Below are positions 26,207 through 35,367 of a stretch of 64,000 nucleotides of DNA, one piece after another (the first letter of the stretch is position 1; every line of letters begins with the position of its first letter). The position numbers and the translations under genes are program-made. Source of the stretch: an uncultured Pseudomonadales bacterium (GTDB lineage Bacteria; Pseudomonadota; Gammaproteobacteria; Pseudomonadales; Azotimanducaceae); contig OY282519.1 in NCBI GenBank assembly GCA_958296405.1, positions 2,340,132 through 2,404,131 of the forward strand, written 5' to 3'. Below the pieces are notes generated by a model. It was not told the origin of the DNA. It saw only the letters and a list, made by a program, of their open reading frames with translations, and ran no database searches.

Positions 26207-26956
26207 TCACCCCTCGATGATCGACCGCGCTTGGATGCCCCAGCCGTCTCTATTCACTAGGAAGAACACGGCCTTCAGCGCCCGGTCGCCGCTGTCGAGT
26301 ACGCCCTCGATGGCCGCGGTGACGCTGTTTGGTCCTCCTTGAACCGCGCGGGCGGAAACGTCCGTCACGGTGTGCCGGGGGCCGTCGCGGAGCGCCCCTT
26401 GCAGGCCGTCGCGGTCTTGCCATTCGCGCACCGAGCCCACGTCTACCTTGAAGTGCGGCGTCGCCATCGAGCTGGCGCATCGCTGCCAGTCGCCCTCGTT
26501 GTAGGCGTCAATGTAGTCTTCCACCAAAGCCACGGCGCGAGCGTGCGCCGCTTCTGTTTCGCCCGACGATTGCGCCGTGCCGGCGTCCGTCCCGTAGCGG
26601 CACTGGATGCCCCAGCCGGCGTCTGTGCGGGTGACGATGTAGGTGACGCGGTTGACCAGCACAGGGTTGTCTTGCGCATCCACCCGCGTCCAGCCGCCGA
26701 CGATGTGGGCGCGATCTTCGGCCTCATGGAGCAGTTCGGGTTCATGGCCGTTGGAGTGGTCCCAGCCGGTTGCCAAGATGCGCTGCCAAGAAATCGACGC
26801 CGCATGATCCTCGAGCGAAGGCACAATGGCCGGCAGGCCACGCGACGAGACGCGCACATGGGGATAGTTGAGCGCCGCGGAGAACGCCCGCGCGTCACGG
26901 CTGTTGAAAGCCTCGAAGAAGTTCCAGTAGGCGGCGATTGCGCTCTCGCTGCTCAT
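26207..26956 (-). CDS. Tandem NTF2/SnoaL-like domain protein
   Basis: 249 residues from ATG 26954-26956. The minus frame stays open to 28333, but that part is antisense to the esterase gene and shows no homology. Two NTF2-like domains are visible: AIAAYWNFFEAFNSRDARAF ending DAGWGIQCRYG, then LVEDYIDAYNEGDWQRCASS ending NRDGWGIQARSI. These cone-shaped domains bind small hydrophobic substrates or serve as enzymes such as ketosteroid isomerase-like proteins; no active site is certain. Its stop is 7 bp before the radC-like gene, so it could be co-transcribed with the defence operon, although its content looks metabolic. Confidence 0.8.
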   Translation of the reverse strand: MSSESAIAAYWNFFEAFNSRDARAFSAALNYPHVRVSSRGLPAIVPSLEDHAASISWQRILATGWDHSNGHEPELLHEAEDRAHIVGGWTRVDAQDNPVLVNRVTYIVTRTDAGWGIQCRYGTDAGTAQSSGETEAAHARAVALVEDYIDAYNEGDWQRCASSMATPHFKVDVGSVREWQDRDGLQGALRDGPRHTVTDVSARAVQGGPNSVTAAIEGVLDSGDRALKAVFFLVNRDGWGIQARSIIEG

Positions 26957-27199
26957 CGTTCTTGTGCTCCTTCCGGTTGCCGCCAAGCACAGTTTACGCC
27001 GCCAGCGCCCTTGGCTGCCTCGTGTGTACAGCGCCCGGCAGAGCGCGATCACAGCCTGTGATAGTGTTCCCGCCCAATGTGGCGCCGGCGCGAAATTGAT
27101 CCAACCTTCTGCCACTGTCGGCACTGGCATCCGGTTGGAACGCACCAATGAACGGCTTGAACGCACATCCACCGCGGGCCAGCGCCACCCGCTGAGCCG
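26957..27199. other. Divergent intergenic region
   Basis: 243 bp between the minus-strand NTF2-like gene and the plus-strand esterase. Promoters for both, and perhaps for the whole defence operon, should lie here. I see no gene, repeat or clear hexamer pair. Confidence 0.35.
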
Positions 27200-28294
27200 G
27201 TGCGCGTGACGAACCACACTGCCATTCCACTGTGGCCGGGGCGAGCGCTCGGCGCCATCGGCGACGGCATTGTCGATCAGCCGCAGTTGACGGTGCATTT
27301 GCCGCCGTCGGGCTCGGCCTGCGGAACCGGAGTGATCGTCTGCCCCGGCGGCGGCTATCGCACCCTCGCGGCAGATCACGAAGGCCTGCAAGTGGCGCAG
27401 TGGCTGAACCGGCGTGGCATCGCCGCCTTTGTGTTGCGCTATCGATTGGGCGAACGCTACCACTCGGACGTCTCGCTGCTCGATGGCTTGCGCGCGGTGC
27501 GCCTCGTGCGCCATCGAGCCGCTGAGTTCGGCATTGCGGAGCAGCGCATCGGCCTGTTGGGGTTCTCCGCCGGCGGCCATGTGACTGTGGCGGTGGGCAC
27601 CGGCTGGGACGCCGGCAACCCCGACGCCAGCGACACCATCGAGCAGGCGTCGAGCCGGCCGGACTTTCTGGTGCCCGTCTATGCCGTGACGAACGGCATC
27701 GTGCGCGGACGCAAGGCGGACGAGTACACGCCGACGGATGTGCGCGTCAACGCCCAGACGCCGCCGACCTTCCTCGTTCACAGCCACGAAGACACCATTG
27801 TTCCCGGCAACCAGTCCACGCTGTTCTACGATGCCTTGCTGAAAGCCGGCGTGCCGGCGGAACTGCACATCTACGGCTTCGGCGAGCACGGCATGGGCCT
27901 CGGCAGCGGCGATCCAGACTTTCGCGGCTGGCCGGACTTGTTGGTGAACTGGCTGCGGCGCCACGGCCTGTTGACGGCTGCCGAGCGCTGCCGCGTGGTT
28001 GGCCGAGTGACGCGCAACGGCAAGGCGTTCGGTACCGCTTGGGTGACGTTCACGCCGTTGGACGACACAGCCCCGGCGGCCGCGGCACGTGCGTCTCGGG
28101 GCGAGGATGGCGCATTCAACATCCCTGCGAGCCACGGCGTGGTGCCGGGGCCGCATCGGGTGGAGGTTCGCCACATCAGCGAGCAGCATCCCCCGGCGAA
28201 GACCGGCGCGTACACGCTCGACGGCGCCAAGCGCTACGACTTGGGCGTGATGCAGATTGGCGAGGCGCCCTTGGAGCTCAACATCGAAGAGTGA
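27200..28294 (+). CDS. Alpha/beta hydrolase (acetylxylan/pectin-esterase-like) with C-terminal beta domain
   Basis: 364 residues from GTG 27200. Strand and oxyanion loop GVIVCPGGGYRTLAADHEG, nucleophile GFSAGG with Ser123, acid Asp197 in HSHEDTIV and His229 in GFGEHGMG give a complete Ser-Asp-His triad of the BD-FAE/acetylesterase type. Residues from about 263 (CRVVGRVTRNGKAFGTAWVT) to the end look like a carboxypeptidase-regulatory-type beta sandwich, which is unusual for this hydrolase class. No signal peptide is evident, so a cytoplasmic esterase on acylated sugars or small esters is likely. Confidence 0.85.
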   Translation: MRVTNHTAIPLWPGRALGAIGDGIVDQPQLTVHLPPSGSACGTGVIVCPGGGYRTLAADHEGLQVAQWLNRRGIAAFVLRYRLGERYHSDVSLLDGLRAVRLVRHRAAEFGIAEQRIGLLGFSAGGHVTVAVGTGWDAGNPDASDTIEQASSRPDFLVPVYAVTNGIVRGRKADEYTPTDVRVNAQTPPTFLVHSHEDTIVPGNQSTLFYDALLKAGVPAELHIYGFGEHGMGLGSGDPDFRGWPDLLVNWLRRHGLLTAAERCRVVGRVTRNGKAFGTAWVTFTPLDDTAPAAAARASRGEDGAFNIPASHGVVPGPHRVEVRHISEQHPPAKTGAYTLDGAKRYDLGVMQIGEAPLELNIEE

Positions 28295-28404
28295 GCCGAG
28301 CCAGTGCTGGCGGGCCGCCCGCTCTGGTTCCATGGATCGGGAACGTCCACTGTGGCGGGTGCCAATGAGGTTGCGCCCGCCAAGGCATCGAAACGGCGAT
28401 TTAA

Positions 28405-28441
28405 CCTTGCTTTTCTTAAGACAACCTTTAGATTAGCAAGG
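28405..28441. promoter_or_regulatory. Inverted repeat just upstream of the AAA/DUF4143 gene
   Basis: CCTTGCT at 28405-28411 and AGCAAGG at 28435-28441 form a perfect 7-bp inverted repeat in a distinctly A/T-rich stretch that includes CTTAAG and ends one base before ATG 28442. The position would allow repression by binding or a hairpin that masks the start. Function is inferred from location only. Confidence 0.45.
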
Positions 28442-29617
28442 ATGATCCATCGTCACGCGCAACAAGCCGTGCTGCGGGCACTGGCTCGACAGGCAGCGGT
28501 CGCTTTGATCGGGCCGCGTCAGGTGGGCAAGACGACGCTCGCCCGCGCCGTCGCCGAGCAGTTGGATGCCTTGTATCTGGATTTGGAGTCCGCCGCGGAC
28601 CGGGCAAAGTTGGCAGATGCCCGCCTGTTCCTGTCGGAATACGAGAACCGCTTGGTGGTGCTGGACGAAATCCACCGCGCCCCCGGCTTGTTTGCGGAAC
28701 TGCGCGGTCTGATCGACGCCGGGCGGCGGCGGGGCAACCGCACAGGTCGTTTCCTCATGCTCGGCTCTGCCTCGATGGAGCTGCTGCGGCAAGCTGGAGA
28801 GTCGCTTGCGGGCCGCACGGAGCGCGTGCAACTCGGCCCGTTGGACGTCCACGACGTGTCGGCAGACGTGGCGCCGACCACCCAGTTGTGGGTGCGAGGC
28901 GGCTTCCCGGATAGCCTGATGGCGGCGAGCGACGAGAACAGCTTTGTGTTCCGAGACAACCTCATCCATGCCTACTTGGAGCGTGATGTGGCCGAGTTCA
29001 CGGGACGACGCATTCCGGCCGAAACGCTGGGGCGCCTGTGGACGATGCTCGCCCACTCCCAAGGGCAAGTGCTGAACGCCGCTAAGCTCGCGGCGAGCCT
29101 GGGCGTCAGCAGCCCCACTGTCACCACTTACATTGACTTGCTGGCCGGTCTCCTCTTGGTGCGCCGCCTGCCGCCCTTGCATGTCAATGTGCGCAAGCGT
29201 TTGGTGAAGTCCCCCAAGGTTTATGTTCGAGACAGCGGCATCGTCCATGCGCTGCTTGGCATCGCTTCGTACGATGCCTTGGCTGGCCACCCCGTCGCCG
29301 GGGCGAGTTGGGAAGGGTTTGTGATTGAGAACTTGCTGGCTCGCGCCCCGGCCGGCACCAAGGCCAGCTTCTATGGGACGCGGGCGGGGGCGGAGGTGGA
29401 TTTGGTGCTGGAGTTGCCCGGTGGGCGCACTTGGGCCATTGAGGTGAAGCTCGGCTTAGCGCCGAAGGTGAAGCGGGGCTTCCACCATGCGTGTGAGGAC
29501 ATCGCGCCAACATCCGCCTTCGTGGTGTACGCGGGTTCGGAGCGCTATCCGCTGTCCGCGAACGTGGAAGTGATTGGGCTGCGTGAGTTGGCGGCGATGG
29601 TGGCGGCGGAGGGCTGA
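28442..29617 (+). CDS. AAA_14/DUF4143 ATPase
   Basis: 391 residues from ATG 28442; the frame is open further upstream, but homology starts at MIHRHAQQAVLRAL. Walker A is GPRQVGKTT (24-32) and Walker B is VVLDE (72-76) in NRLVVLDEIHRAPGLF. A sensor-like FLMLGSASMELLR follows. The C-terminal DUF4143 part shows GVSSPTVTTYIDLLAGLLLV with a winged-helix look, and a restriction-like fold ending in EVDLVLELPGGRTWAIEVKLG (Glu/Asp and Glu-x-Lys). Function of the family is unknown; genes are mobile and often solitary, as here. Confidence 0.9.
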   Translation: MIHRHAQQAVLRALARQAAVALIGPRQVGKTTLARAVAEQLDALYLDLESAADRAKLADARLFLSEYENRLVVLDEIHRAPGLFAELRGLIDAGRRRGNRTGRFLMLGSASMELLRQAGESLAGRTERVQLGPLDVHDVSADVAPTTQLWVRGGFPDSLMAASDENSFVFRDNLIHAYLERDVAEFTGRRIPAETLGRLWTMLAHSQGQVLNAAKLAASLGVSSPTVTTYIDLLAGLLLVRRLPPLHVNVRKRLVKSPKVYVRDSGIVHALLGIASYDALAGHPVAGASWEGFVIENLLARAPAGTKASFYGTRAGAEVDLVLELPGGRTWAIEVKLGLAPKVKRGFHHACEDIAPTSAFVVYAGSERYPLSANVEVIGLRELAAMVAAEG

Positions 29618-29707
29618 GCGCCCGCGCACGGGCAGCTCCACCCACGGCGCTCTGCCGATACCCTCTAGACTTTGCTCGCTCCCGTGCGCCGGCAGCCCCG
29701 CCATGCC

Positions 29708-30403
29708 CTACCCCGAGTCCGCGCTAACACAAACCCCATCCCCCACAGGTTCGGCGCAGCGCTCGCCCTTGTTCCGCGCATTGCCCACATAGCTCGACAC
29801 CGGATCGATGGCGAGGTCGCAGGGCAGCGCCGGGGTGAAGTTGGCATACGCTGCTGCCGTGGGCGCCCCCGCGTCCATCCAATCCGGCAGCGCGTCGTCC
29901 CACACCATGAGCGGTTGGCGGTCATGCAGGTAAGCGAGCTGCGGATGCGGCGGCGTGGTGATGATGGCGAAGCTGGTGAGCCACTCGCTGGTCTGCGGGT
30001 TGCGCCAGCGCTCCCAAACGCCGCCTAGCAGCAACGGGGCGCCGTCGGCGCGGTGAATGTAGTGGGGCAGCCGACCGAGACGCGTGTCGCTCCACTCGTA
30101 GTAGCCCGCAACCGGCACGACGCAACGCCGCCGCCGGAAAGCGTCTCGGTAGATGGCGCTGTCGCGCACGCTCTCGCAGCGGGCGTTGAACGTGGCATAG
30201 CGCAGCTTCTTCGTTTTGGCCCAATGCGGCGTCAAAGACCATCGCGCCCGCATCGCCTGCCAAGCGCCGTCGCGCTCGCGCACCAGCGTCGCGTCTTCGG
30301 TGGGAGCAGTGTTGTGGTTGCTGGCGGCGGGATAGGGCTGGCCGGTGAGCTCGATGAACTTCTCGTCGAGCCGCTCTGCGTCCGCGTTGAAGCGCCCGCA
30401 CAT
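29708..30403 (-). CDS. yedK: SOS response-associated peptidase (SRAP, YedK/HMCES family)
   Basis: 231 residues. The catalytic Cys2 directly follows the initiator Met (MCGRFN). Asn73 in ATFNARCE, Glu103 in AGYYEW and His160 in LHDRQPLMVW complete the SRAP active site. The enzyme forms a covalent thiazolidine link with abasic sites in single-stranded DNA and protects them. Normal length. It is convergent with the AAA/DUF4143 gene. The HDR-P motif usually has Met where Gln occurs here. Confidence 0.93.
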   Translation of the reverse strand: MCGRFNADAERLDEKFIELTGQPYPAASNHNTAPTEDATLVRERDGAWQAMRARWSLTPHWAKTKKLRYATFNARCESVRDSAIYRDAFRRRRCVVPVAGYYEWSDTRLGRLPHYIHRADGAPLLLGGVWERWRNPQTSEWLTSFAIITTPPHPQLAYLHDRQPLMVWDDALPDWMDAGAPTAAAYANFTPALPCDLAIDPVSSYVGNARNKGERCAEPVGDGVCVSADSG

Positions 30404-30472
30404 CCGTCGCCAATTCCTCTGTGCGCCTAGGCCATGATAACTTTACGCGCCAAGGCAAAGCAGGGGAGAGCG

Positions 30473-31657
30473 ATGGCTGAGATCGACCAATTCCGCGCCG
30501 AGGCAAGGGCGTGGCTTGAGGAGAATTGCCCGCCGGGGGCGCGCGGCCCCGGGCCCATCGCCACCGGCAGCAGCAAGCTCCGCATCGACGACGCAGACAC
30601 CCGCTTGTGGCTGGAACGCATGGTGGAAAAGGGCTGGACGACGCCCACTTGGCCCACGCAGTACGGCGGTGGCGGGCTGAGCAACGAGGAATACATGACG
30701 CTCATCCAAGAGATGCGGCGCATTGATGCGCGGGCGCCATTGGCTGGCATGGGCACGTCCCTCATTGGCCCAACGCTCTTGGAGTTTGGCACCGACGAGC
30801 AGAAGGAACGTCACCTGCCGCCCATCGTGCGCGGCGAGCGGGCTTGGTGCCAAGGCTACAGCGAGCCTGGCGCGGGGTCAGACTTGGCGAGCCTGCGCAC
30901 CCGCGCCGAAGACCACGGCGATCACTTTGTCGTGAATGGCCAAAAGATCTGGACTTCGGGCGCTCAGTTCGCGGATTGGATCTTCGCCCTCGTGCGCACG
31001 AACCCAGACGTGCCAAAGCACCAAGGCATCAGCTTCGTGCTGATGGACATGGCGCAGCCGGGCATCACGGTGAAGCCCATCCGCCTCATCAGCGGCGCGT
31101 CGCCATTCTGCGAGACGTTTTTCGACGACGCCATCGCCCGCAAGGATGACTTGGTGGGCGAACTGAATAAGGGTTGGACGGTGGGCAAGCGCCTGCTGCA
31201 GCACGAGCGCGGCAGCATGGCGTCGCTGGTGGGCGGCGGCGCTGCCGCGGATGGGGGACCAACGCTCGAAGGGGAGGCGAAGCGCTTCACCGGCGAGCGC
31301 GACGGGCTGATCGCCGATGTGGATTTGCGGCGCACCATCCTCACGCACAACATGAATAACCAAGCGTTCCGATTGACGCAGCGCCGCGCCGTGGAAGAGG
31401 CGAAGGGCGGCGGCACGCCGGGTCCGGCCACCTCCATCTTCAAGATGTACGGCACGGAGCTGGAACAGGAACGGGCATCGCTTTTCGTGCAGATGCGCGG
31501 CACGGCGGGGCTCGGCTGGTCTGGCTCCCTGTTCGATGCCCGCGCCTTGGAGGATACGCGCGCGTGGCTCTCCACGCGGGCGGCGTCCATCTACAGCGGC
31601 TCGAACGAAATCCAGCGCAACATCGTCGCTAAGCGCGTGTTGGGGCTGCCGGACTGA
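30473..31657 (+). CDS. Acyl-CoA dehydrogenase
   Basis: 394 residues from ATG 30473, with a GGGGAGAG site just before it. Conserved features are the FAD/substrate segments WCQGYSEPGAGSDLASLRTR and GQKIWTSGAQFADW, the middle beta domain, and the C-terminal helical end SIYSGSNEIQRNIVAKRVLG. It oxidises acyl-CoA thioesters and passes electrons to ETF. It is the type common in steroid or branched-acyl degradation. The catalytic Glu cannot be pinned without alignment. Monocistronic as far as can be seen. Confidence 0.92.
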   Translation: MAEIDQFRAEARAWLEENCPPGARGPGPIATGSSKLRIDDADTRLWLERMVEKGWTTPTWPTQYGGGGLSNEEYMTLIQEMRRIDARAPLAGMGTSLIGPTLLEFGTDEQKERHLPPIVRGERAWCQGYSEPGAGSDLASLRTRAEDHGDHFVVNGQKIWTSGAQFADWIFALVRTNPDVPKHQGISFVLMDMAQPGITVKPIRLISGASPFCETFFDDAIARKDDLVGELNKGWTVGKRLLQHERGSMASLVGGGAAADGGPTLEGEAKRFTGERDGLIADVDLRRTILTHNMNNQAFRLTQRRAVEEAKGGGTPGPATSIFKMYGTELEQERASLFVQMRGTAGLGWSGSLFDARALEDTRAWLSTRAASIYSGSNEIQRNIVAKRVLGLPD

Positions 31658-31710
31658 GCGGCCGCCCAACTCGCGGGGCGCCTCCGAAGCATCCAGGCCA
31701 GACACCGCCG

Positions 31711-33900
31711 TTGCCATCCCGCTCTGTCGGGGTGGGCGGTGGCGGGCTGGGGCGCATCGGCCCGGCCATTCAACATCCGGCCCGCCGCGCTGGTTCAGCA
31801 AGCGATGGTGCCGGGCAAGGCGCCGCTGCCAAGCCAAAGGCGCCGAGCGTTGCGCCGCCCGTGGCCGAGCAGCGCCCCCACCGCGCCACCCACCACGGCG
31901 TCACGCTGGAAGATGCGTACCACTGGTTGCGAGACCCGGCGTACCCGAAGGTGGAAGATGCCGCCGTGCTCGCCCACCTCAAGGCCGAGAACGACTACTT
32001 CGATGCCGCCATGGCGCCGGTCGCTGGGTTAACCGAGGCGTTGTTCCAAGAAATCAAAGGCCGCCAGTGTCCGGATGATGAGTCCGTGCCGGTGCGCGAT
32101 GGCGCGTGGTGCTACCAATGGCGCTTCGAGCCAAACGCGCAGTATCGCTTGTGGATGCGCTGGCCGGCGGATGGCGAGCCCAAGCCAGAGACGATCTTGG
32201 ATGAGCCCGCCCTCGCCGCCGGCCATGATTACTTCGCCTTGGGTTCGATGTCCGTCAGCCACAACGGGCACCTGCTCGCCTACAGCACAGATACCGCCGG
32301 CGGCGAGCGCTTCACCATGCGCGTGAAGGACTTGCGGGATGACAGCCTGCTACCGGAAGCCATCGAGAGCGCTTGTGGCGACGCGGTGTGGGCGGCGGAC
32401 GATCAATCCTTCTTCTACCTAGTGATGAGCGACGCTTGGCGTTCCTACCAAGTGCGCCGCCATGTGCTCGGCACGCCGGTGGACACGGACGCGGTGGTGT
32501 ATGAGGAAGCGGACAGTGGCTTTTGGGTGGGCCTCGCGGAAGCCTCGTCGAAGCAATACATCATCATCTCGACGGGCGACCAGGTGACGACGGAGGCATA
32601 CCTCATTCCCGCCACCGAGCCGGATGCCAAACCGGCCCTCGTCGCCCGCCGCCGCATTGGCCACGAATACCACATAGACCATCAGGGAGACCGCTTCGTC
32701 CTGCACACCAACGACGCGCACCAGAACTTCCGCCTGGCGACCGCCCCCGAGGATGAGGTCAGCCAAACCCGATGGCAGACGTTGGTGGCGGGGGAAGACT
32801 CAACCTATCTGCGCGGCTTCCAGTGCTTCAAAGACTGGATCGTCATGGAGGAGCGCGTCGAGGGCATCGATCAGATTCGCGTGATAGACCGGCGCGGCCA
32901 GAGCTGGCGCACGGCCTTCCCGGAACCCCTCTACGCGGTGGGGCTGGGCGCCAACGCGGAGTACGAGGCGGACACAGTGCGCTTGGGCTATGCCTCGATG
33001 GTGACGCCCGACACGGTGTATGACTACGACATCAACGCCAGGACGCTCCACCGCCGGAAAGTGCGCGAGGTGCCGAGCGGCTACGATCCAACTGACTACG
33101 AATCCTTGCGCATCCAAGCCCCAGCCCGCGACGGCGCCGCCATCCCGGTCTCCATCGTGCGGCGCAGCGACACGCCGTTGGATGGCAGCGCGCCACTTTA
33201 CTTGTATGGCTATGGCGCCTACGGCATGGCGATGCCGCCGGCGTTCTCCACGGCACGTCTCTCGCTGTTGAACCGCGGCTTCATCTTCGCCATCGCCCAT
33301 GTGCGCGGCGGCGGCGAGCTAGGCCGCGCGTGGTATGAGCACGGCAAGCTGCAGCACCGCGCCAACGCATTCAATGACTTTGTGGATGCCGCGCGCCACC
33401 TCATCGAGCGCGGCTGGGTGCGGGCGGGGCGCATCGCCATCGCCGGCGGCAGCGCAGGTGGCGAACTGATGGGCGCCGTGGTGAACCAAGCGCCGACGCT
33501 GTGGGGCGCGGTGGCCGCCCATGTGCCGTTCGTGGATGTGCTCAACACCATGCTGGACGACACTTTGCCGCTCACCCCCGGCGAGTGGCCGGAGTGGGGC
33601 AACCCCATTGCGGACGAGGCGGCGTTTAAGCTCATCCGTTCCTACTCGCCCTACGATCAGCTCAAGCGCGGCGCCTATCCGCCCATGTTCGTGACGGCCG
33701 GCTTGAACGATCCGCGTGTGACTTATTGGGAACCAGCCAAGTACGTCGCCAAGCTGCGCGCGTTGAAGACGGACGACAACTTGCTCGTGCTCAAGACCAA
33801 CATGGGCGCCGGCCACGGCGGCAAATCTGGCCGCTACGACTCCCTCGAGGAGACGGCGCAGGAATACGCCTTTGTGCTGATGGCGCTAGGGAAGGTCTGA
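31711..33900 (+). CDS. S9 family peptidase, oligopeptidase B-like
   Basis: 729 residues if TTG 31711 is used; homology begins only at about residue 50 (PPVAEQRPHRATHHGVTLED), so the start is uncertain. An N-terminal beta-propeller is followed by the alpha/beta hydrolase domain: Ser581 in GGSAGGELMGAV, Asp667 in GLNDPRVTYWEP and His702 in GAGHGGKSGRYD. It cleaves short peptides after basic residues or proline in the cytoplasm. The last codons GKV-stop are supplied by the left end of the IS5-type element at 33886; without it the frame would continue as LGMAGAP-stop using bases after 35860. The catalytic part is intact. Confidence 0.9.
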   Translation: MPSRSVGVGGGGLGRIGPAIQHPARRAGSASDGAGQGAAAKPKAPSVAPPVAEQRPHRATHHGVTLEDAYHWLRDPAYPKVEDAAVLAHLKAENDYFDAAMAPVAGLTEALFQEIKGRQCPDDESVPVRDGAWCYQWRFEPNAQYRLWMRWPADGEPKPETILDEPALAAGHDYFALGSMSVSHNGHLLAYSTDTAGGERFTMRVKDLRDDSLLPEAIESACGDAVWAADDQSFFYLVMSDAWRSYQVRRHVLGTPVDTDAVVYEEADSGFWVGLAEASSKQYIIISTGDQVTTEAYLIPATEPDAKPALVARRRIGHEYHIDHQGDRFVLHTNDAHQNFRLATAPEDEVSQTRWQTLVAGEDSTYLRGFQCFKDWIVMEERVEGIDQIRVIDRRGQSWRTAFPEPLYAVGLGANAEYEADTVRLGYASMVTPDTVYDYDINARTLHRRKVREVPSGYDPTDYESLRIQAPARDGAAIPVSIVRRSDTPLDGSAPLYLYGYGAYGMAMPPAFSTARLSLLNRGFIFAIAHVRGGGELGRAWYEHGKLQHRANAFNDFVDAARHLIERGWVRAGRIAIAGGSAGGELMGAVVNQAPTLWGAVAAHVPFVDVLNTMLDDTLPLTPGEWPEWGNPIADEAAFKLIRSYSPYDQLKRGAYPPMFVTAGLNDPRVTYWEPAKYVAKLRALKTDDNLLVLKTNMGAGHGGKSGRYDSLEETAQEYAFVLMALGKV

Positions 33901-33901
33901 A
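33886..33901. repeat. Left CTAG target copy plus terminal inverted repeat of the IS5-type element
   Basis: CTAGGGAAGGTCTGAA; the exact reverse complement is found at 35845-35860. It overlaps the last codons of the S9 peptidase. Confidence 0.9.
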
Positions 33902-33959
33902 CAAGTGCCGGCGATGCTGGGACAATGGGCATGTTCGACCACTTGGAGCGAGGCGTTCG

Positions 33960-34175
33960 ATGACCGAAGCGACCCCGGCGACGTTCGCGGAGTTGGAGCA
34001 CAGGGCGAAGAAGCGGAAGACGCGGCGGGAGAAGTTCCTGGAGCGGATGGATGGGCTGGTTCCGTGGAAGGAGCTGGAGGAGGCGGTCCGTCCGCACTAT
34101 CCGAAGGCGGGCCGCGGGCGCCGGCCGCATCCGCTGTCGTCGATGCTGCGGGTGCATTGCGCGCAGCTGTTTTAG
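33960..34175 (+). pseudogene. IS5-family transposase, N-terminal fragment
   Basis: 71 residues from ATG 33960 to TAG 34173-34175. The sequence includes RKTRREKFLERMDGLVPWKE, VRPHYPKAGRGRRPHPLSSM and LRVHCAQLF, the standard IS5-group transposase N-terminus. The frame stops exactly where homologues continue, and the DDE catalytic domain is absent. It is interrupted by the cargo region that begins before 34355. Confidence 0.88.
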
Positions 34176-34354
34176 CCACTCCATGTGAACTTCGTCTGGC
34201 ACGACCATCGGCTGCGCAAGACGGAAGACGGGAAGCTGAAAGCCATCGTGCGGCCAACTGCGGCTACAGCTGCGCCGATGACTCCTACTCAACGCCTTCG
34301 CAAACGCCAACGCGCCATGCCTCGTCAGCGCATTCCCCGTTTGAGGATTCCGGT

Positions 34355-35356
34355 ATGAAACCCATCATCGTCACCTTCGCCATCACGCTGGCGCTAGCCG
34401 TGCCGTCCGCTGCCAACGCTTCCGAGTGGGAGTTCAACGAAAGCGTGGACGACTTCACGGATGAGACCTTGACCACAGCCCACGCAGTCGTGGATAACGA
34501 CGTAGCGCGTGGCGTTCATCTGTTCGTTCGCTGCATTGATGGGTCAGATTTCAACGTCTACTTCGCCTTCGGGTACTTGAACCTGACGGGAACGCCGAAG
34601 TTCAGGTTCGACGTTGAAGAGCCGTACTCGCTTCGCATGGGCAAAAGCGATAGCAGGAAGGCGCTTTTCGTGCCTGAGCGCGACAAAGTGGGGTTCGCTC
34701 ACAAGTTGCAAGCGAACGCACGACTGCGTGTCTCGTTGCCTTACTACAACCGAGGCCCTGTGACGCTCGACATCCCCCTCGCAGGCTCAAGCGTCCCCAT
34801 TGGCAATGTGATGGAAGACTGCGGCGTCGAGTCGCAGGCTGAAAAGCAGGATCGCCTCGTGGCCGAAGCCGCGGCCGCCGAAGCTGAGCGCGAAGCCACG
34901 GCTATCCGTCGAAGCACCGTGCATTCGGTGACGGAGTTGAACGTCTTTTGGCACTCACGATCATCCGGTTCTTCTCTCTTCGCAACCTTGGAAGTGCAAG
35001 CGCCGAAGAAACCGCAAGCTCCGAAACTGGCGATGACTCTAATCGGTACTTCGTGCAAGACGAACGAACTCAGCGCTTCGATGGTGTTCAGCGAATTGGA
35101 GTTGGTGGGGCCTGTGAAGTACGGTTTTGATGGCGGGACGAAGGGGGTTTTGGACACGCACCCCGGTGAACCCGTGCGTTGGGATCCCGCGCGGCGAACA
35201 CTCGAAGTATCCCGCGACAAGACACTCATTCAAGGCATGGCATCGCATTCGGTGCTGAACCTCGACTTCCCCTTGGACGCCGGCATCGCGTCGGTGAACA
35301 TCCCTCTCGCCGAAGGGAAGGCACAACTCGACGAACTCTTAGCGAACTGCTGGTGA
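34355..35356 (+). CDS. Exported protein with two TagO/VasI-like repeats, IS cargo
   Basis: 333 residues from ATG 34355. The N-terminus MKPIIVTFAITLALAVPSAA with the following NAS is a clear signal peptide. Two related halves are visible. The first, about 25-160, has GVHLFVRCIDG and TLDIPLAGSSVPIGNVMEDC. The second, about 195-333, has SVNIPLAEGKAQLDELLANC. They are joined by a charged helical linker rich in Ala and Glu. The arrangement of a cysteine-containing strand, a basic hydrophobic strand and a C-terminal Leu-x-x-x-Cys helix recalls TagO/VasI periplasmic proteins; this is a distant resemblance, so function is open. Base composition is less GC-rich than neighbours. It lies wholly within the IS5-type element. 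Confidence 0.65.
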   Translation: MKPIIVTFAITLALAVPSAANASEWEFNESVDDFTDETLTTAHAVVDNDVARGVHLFVRCIDGSDFNVYFAFGYLNLTGTPKFRFDVEEPYSLRMGKSDSRKALFVPERDKVGFAHKLQANARLRVSLPYYNRGPVTLDIPLAGSSVPIGNVMEDCGVESQAEKQDRLVAEAAAAEAEREATAIRRSTVHSVTELNVFWHSRSSGSSLFATLEVQAPKKPQAPKLAMTLIGTSCKTNELSASMVFSELELVGPVKYGFDGGTKGVLDTHPGEPVRWDPARRTLEVSRDKTLIQGMASHSVLNLDFPLDAGIASVNIPLAEGKAQLDELLANCW

Positions 35357-35367
35357 GGAACGAACGC

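Noticed and set aside
26957-28333. Long minus-strand extension of the NTF2-like ORF
   Set aside because: Antisense to the esterase gene, which has a full catalytic triad; homology of the minus frame begins only at 26956.
33905-34354. Upstream extension of the exported-protein ORF
   Set aside because: That stretch overlaps the transposase fragment in another frame; the signal peptide marks the start at 34355.
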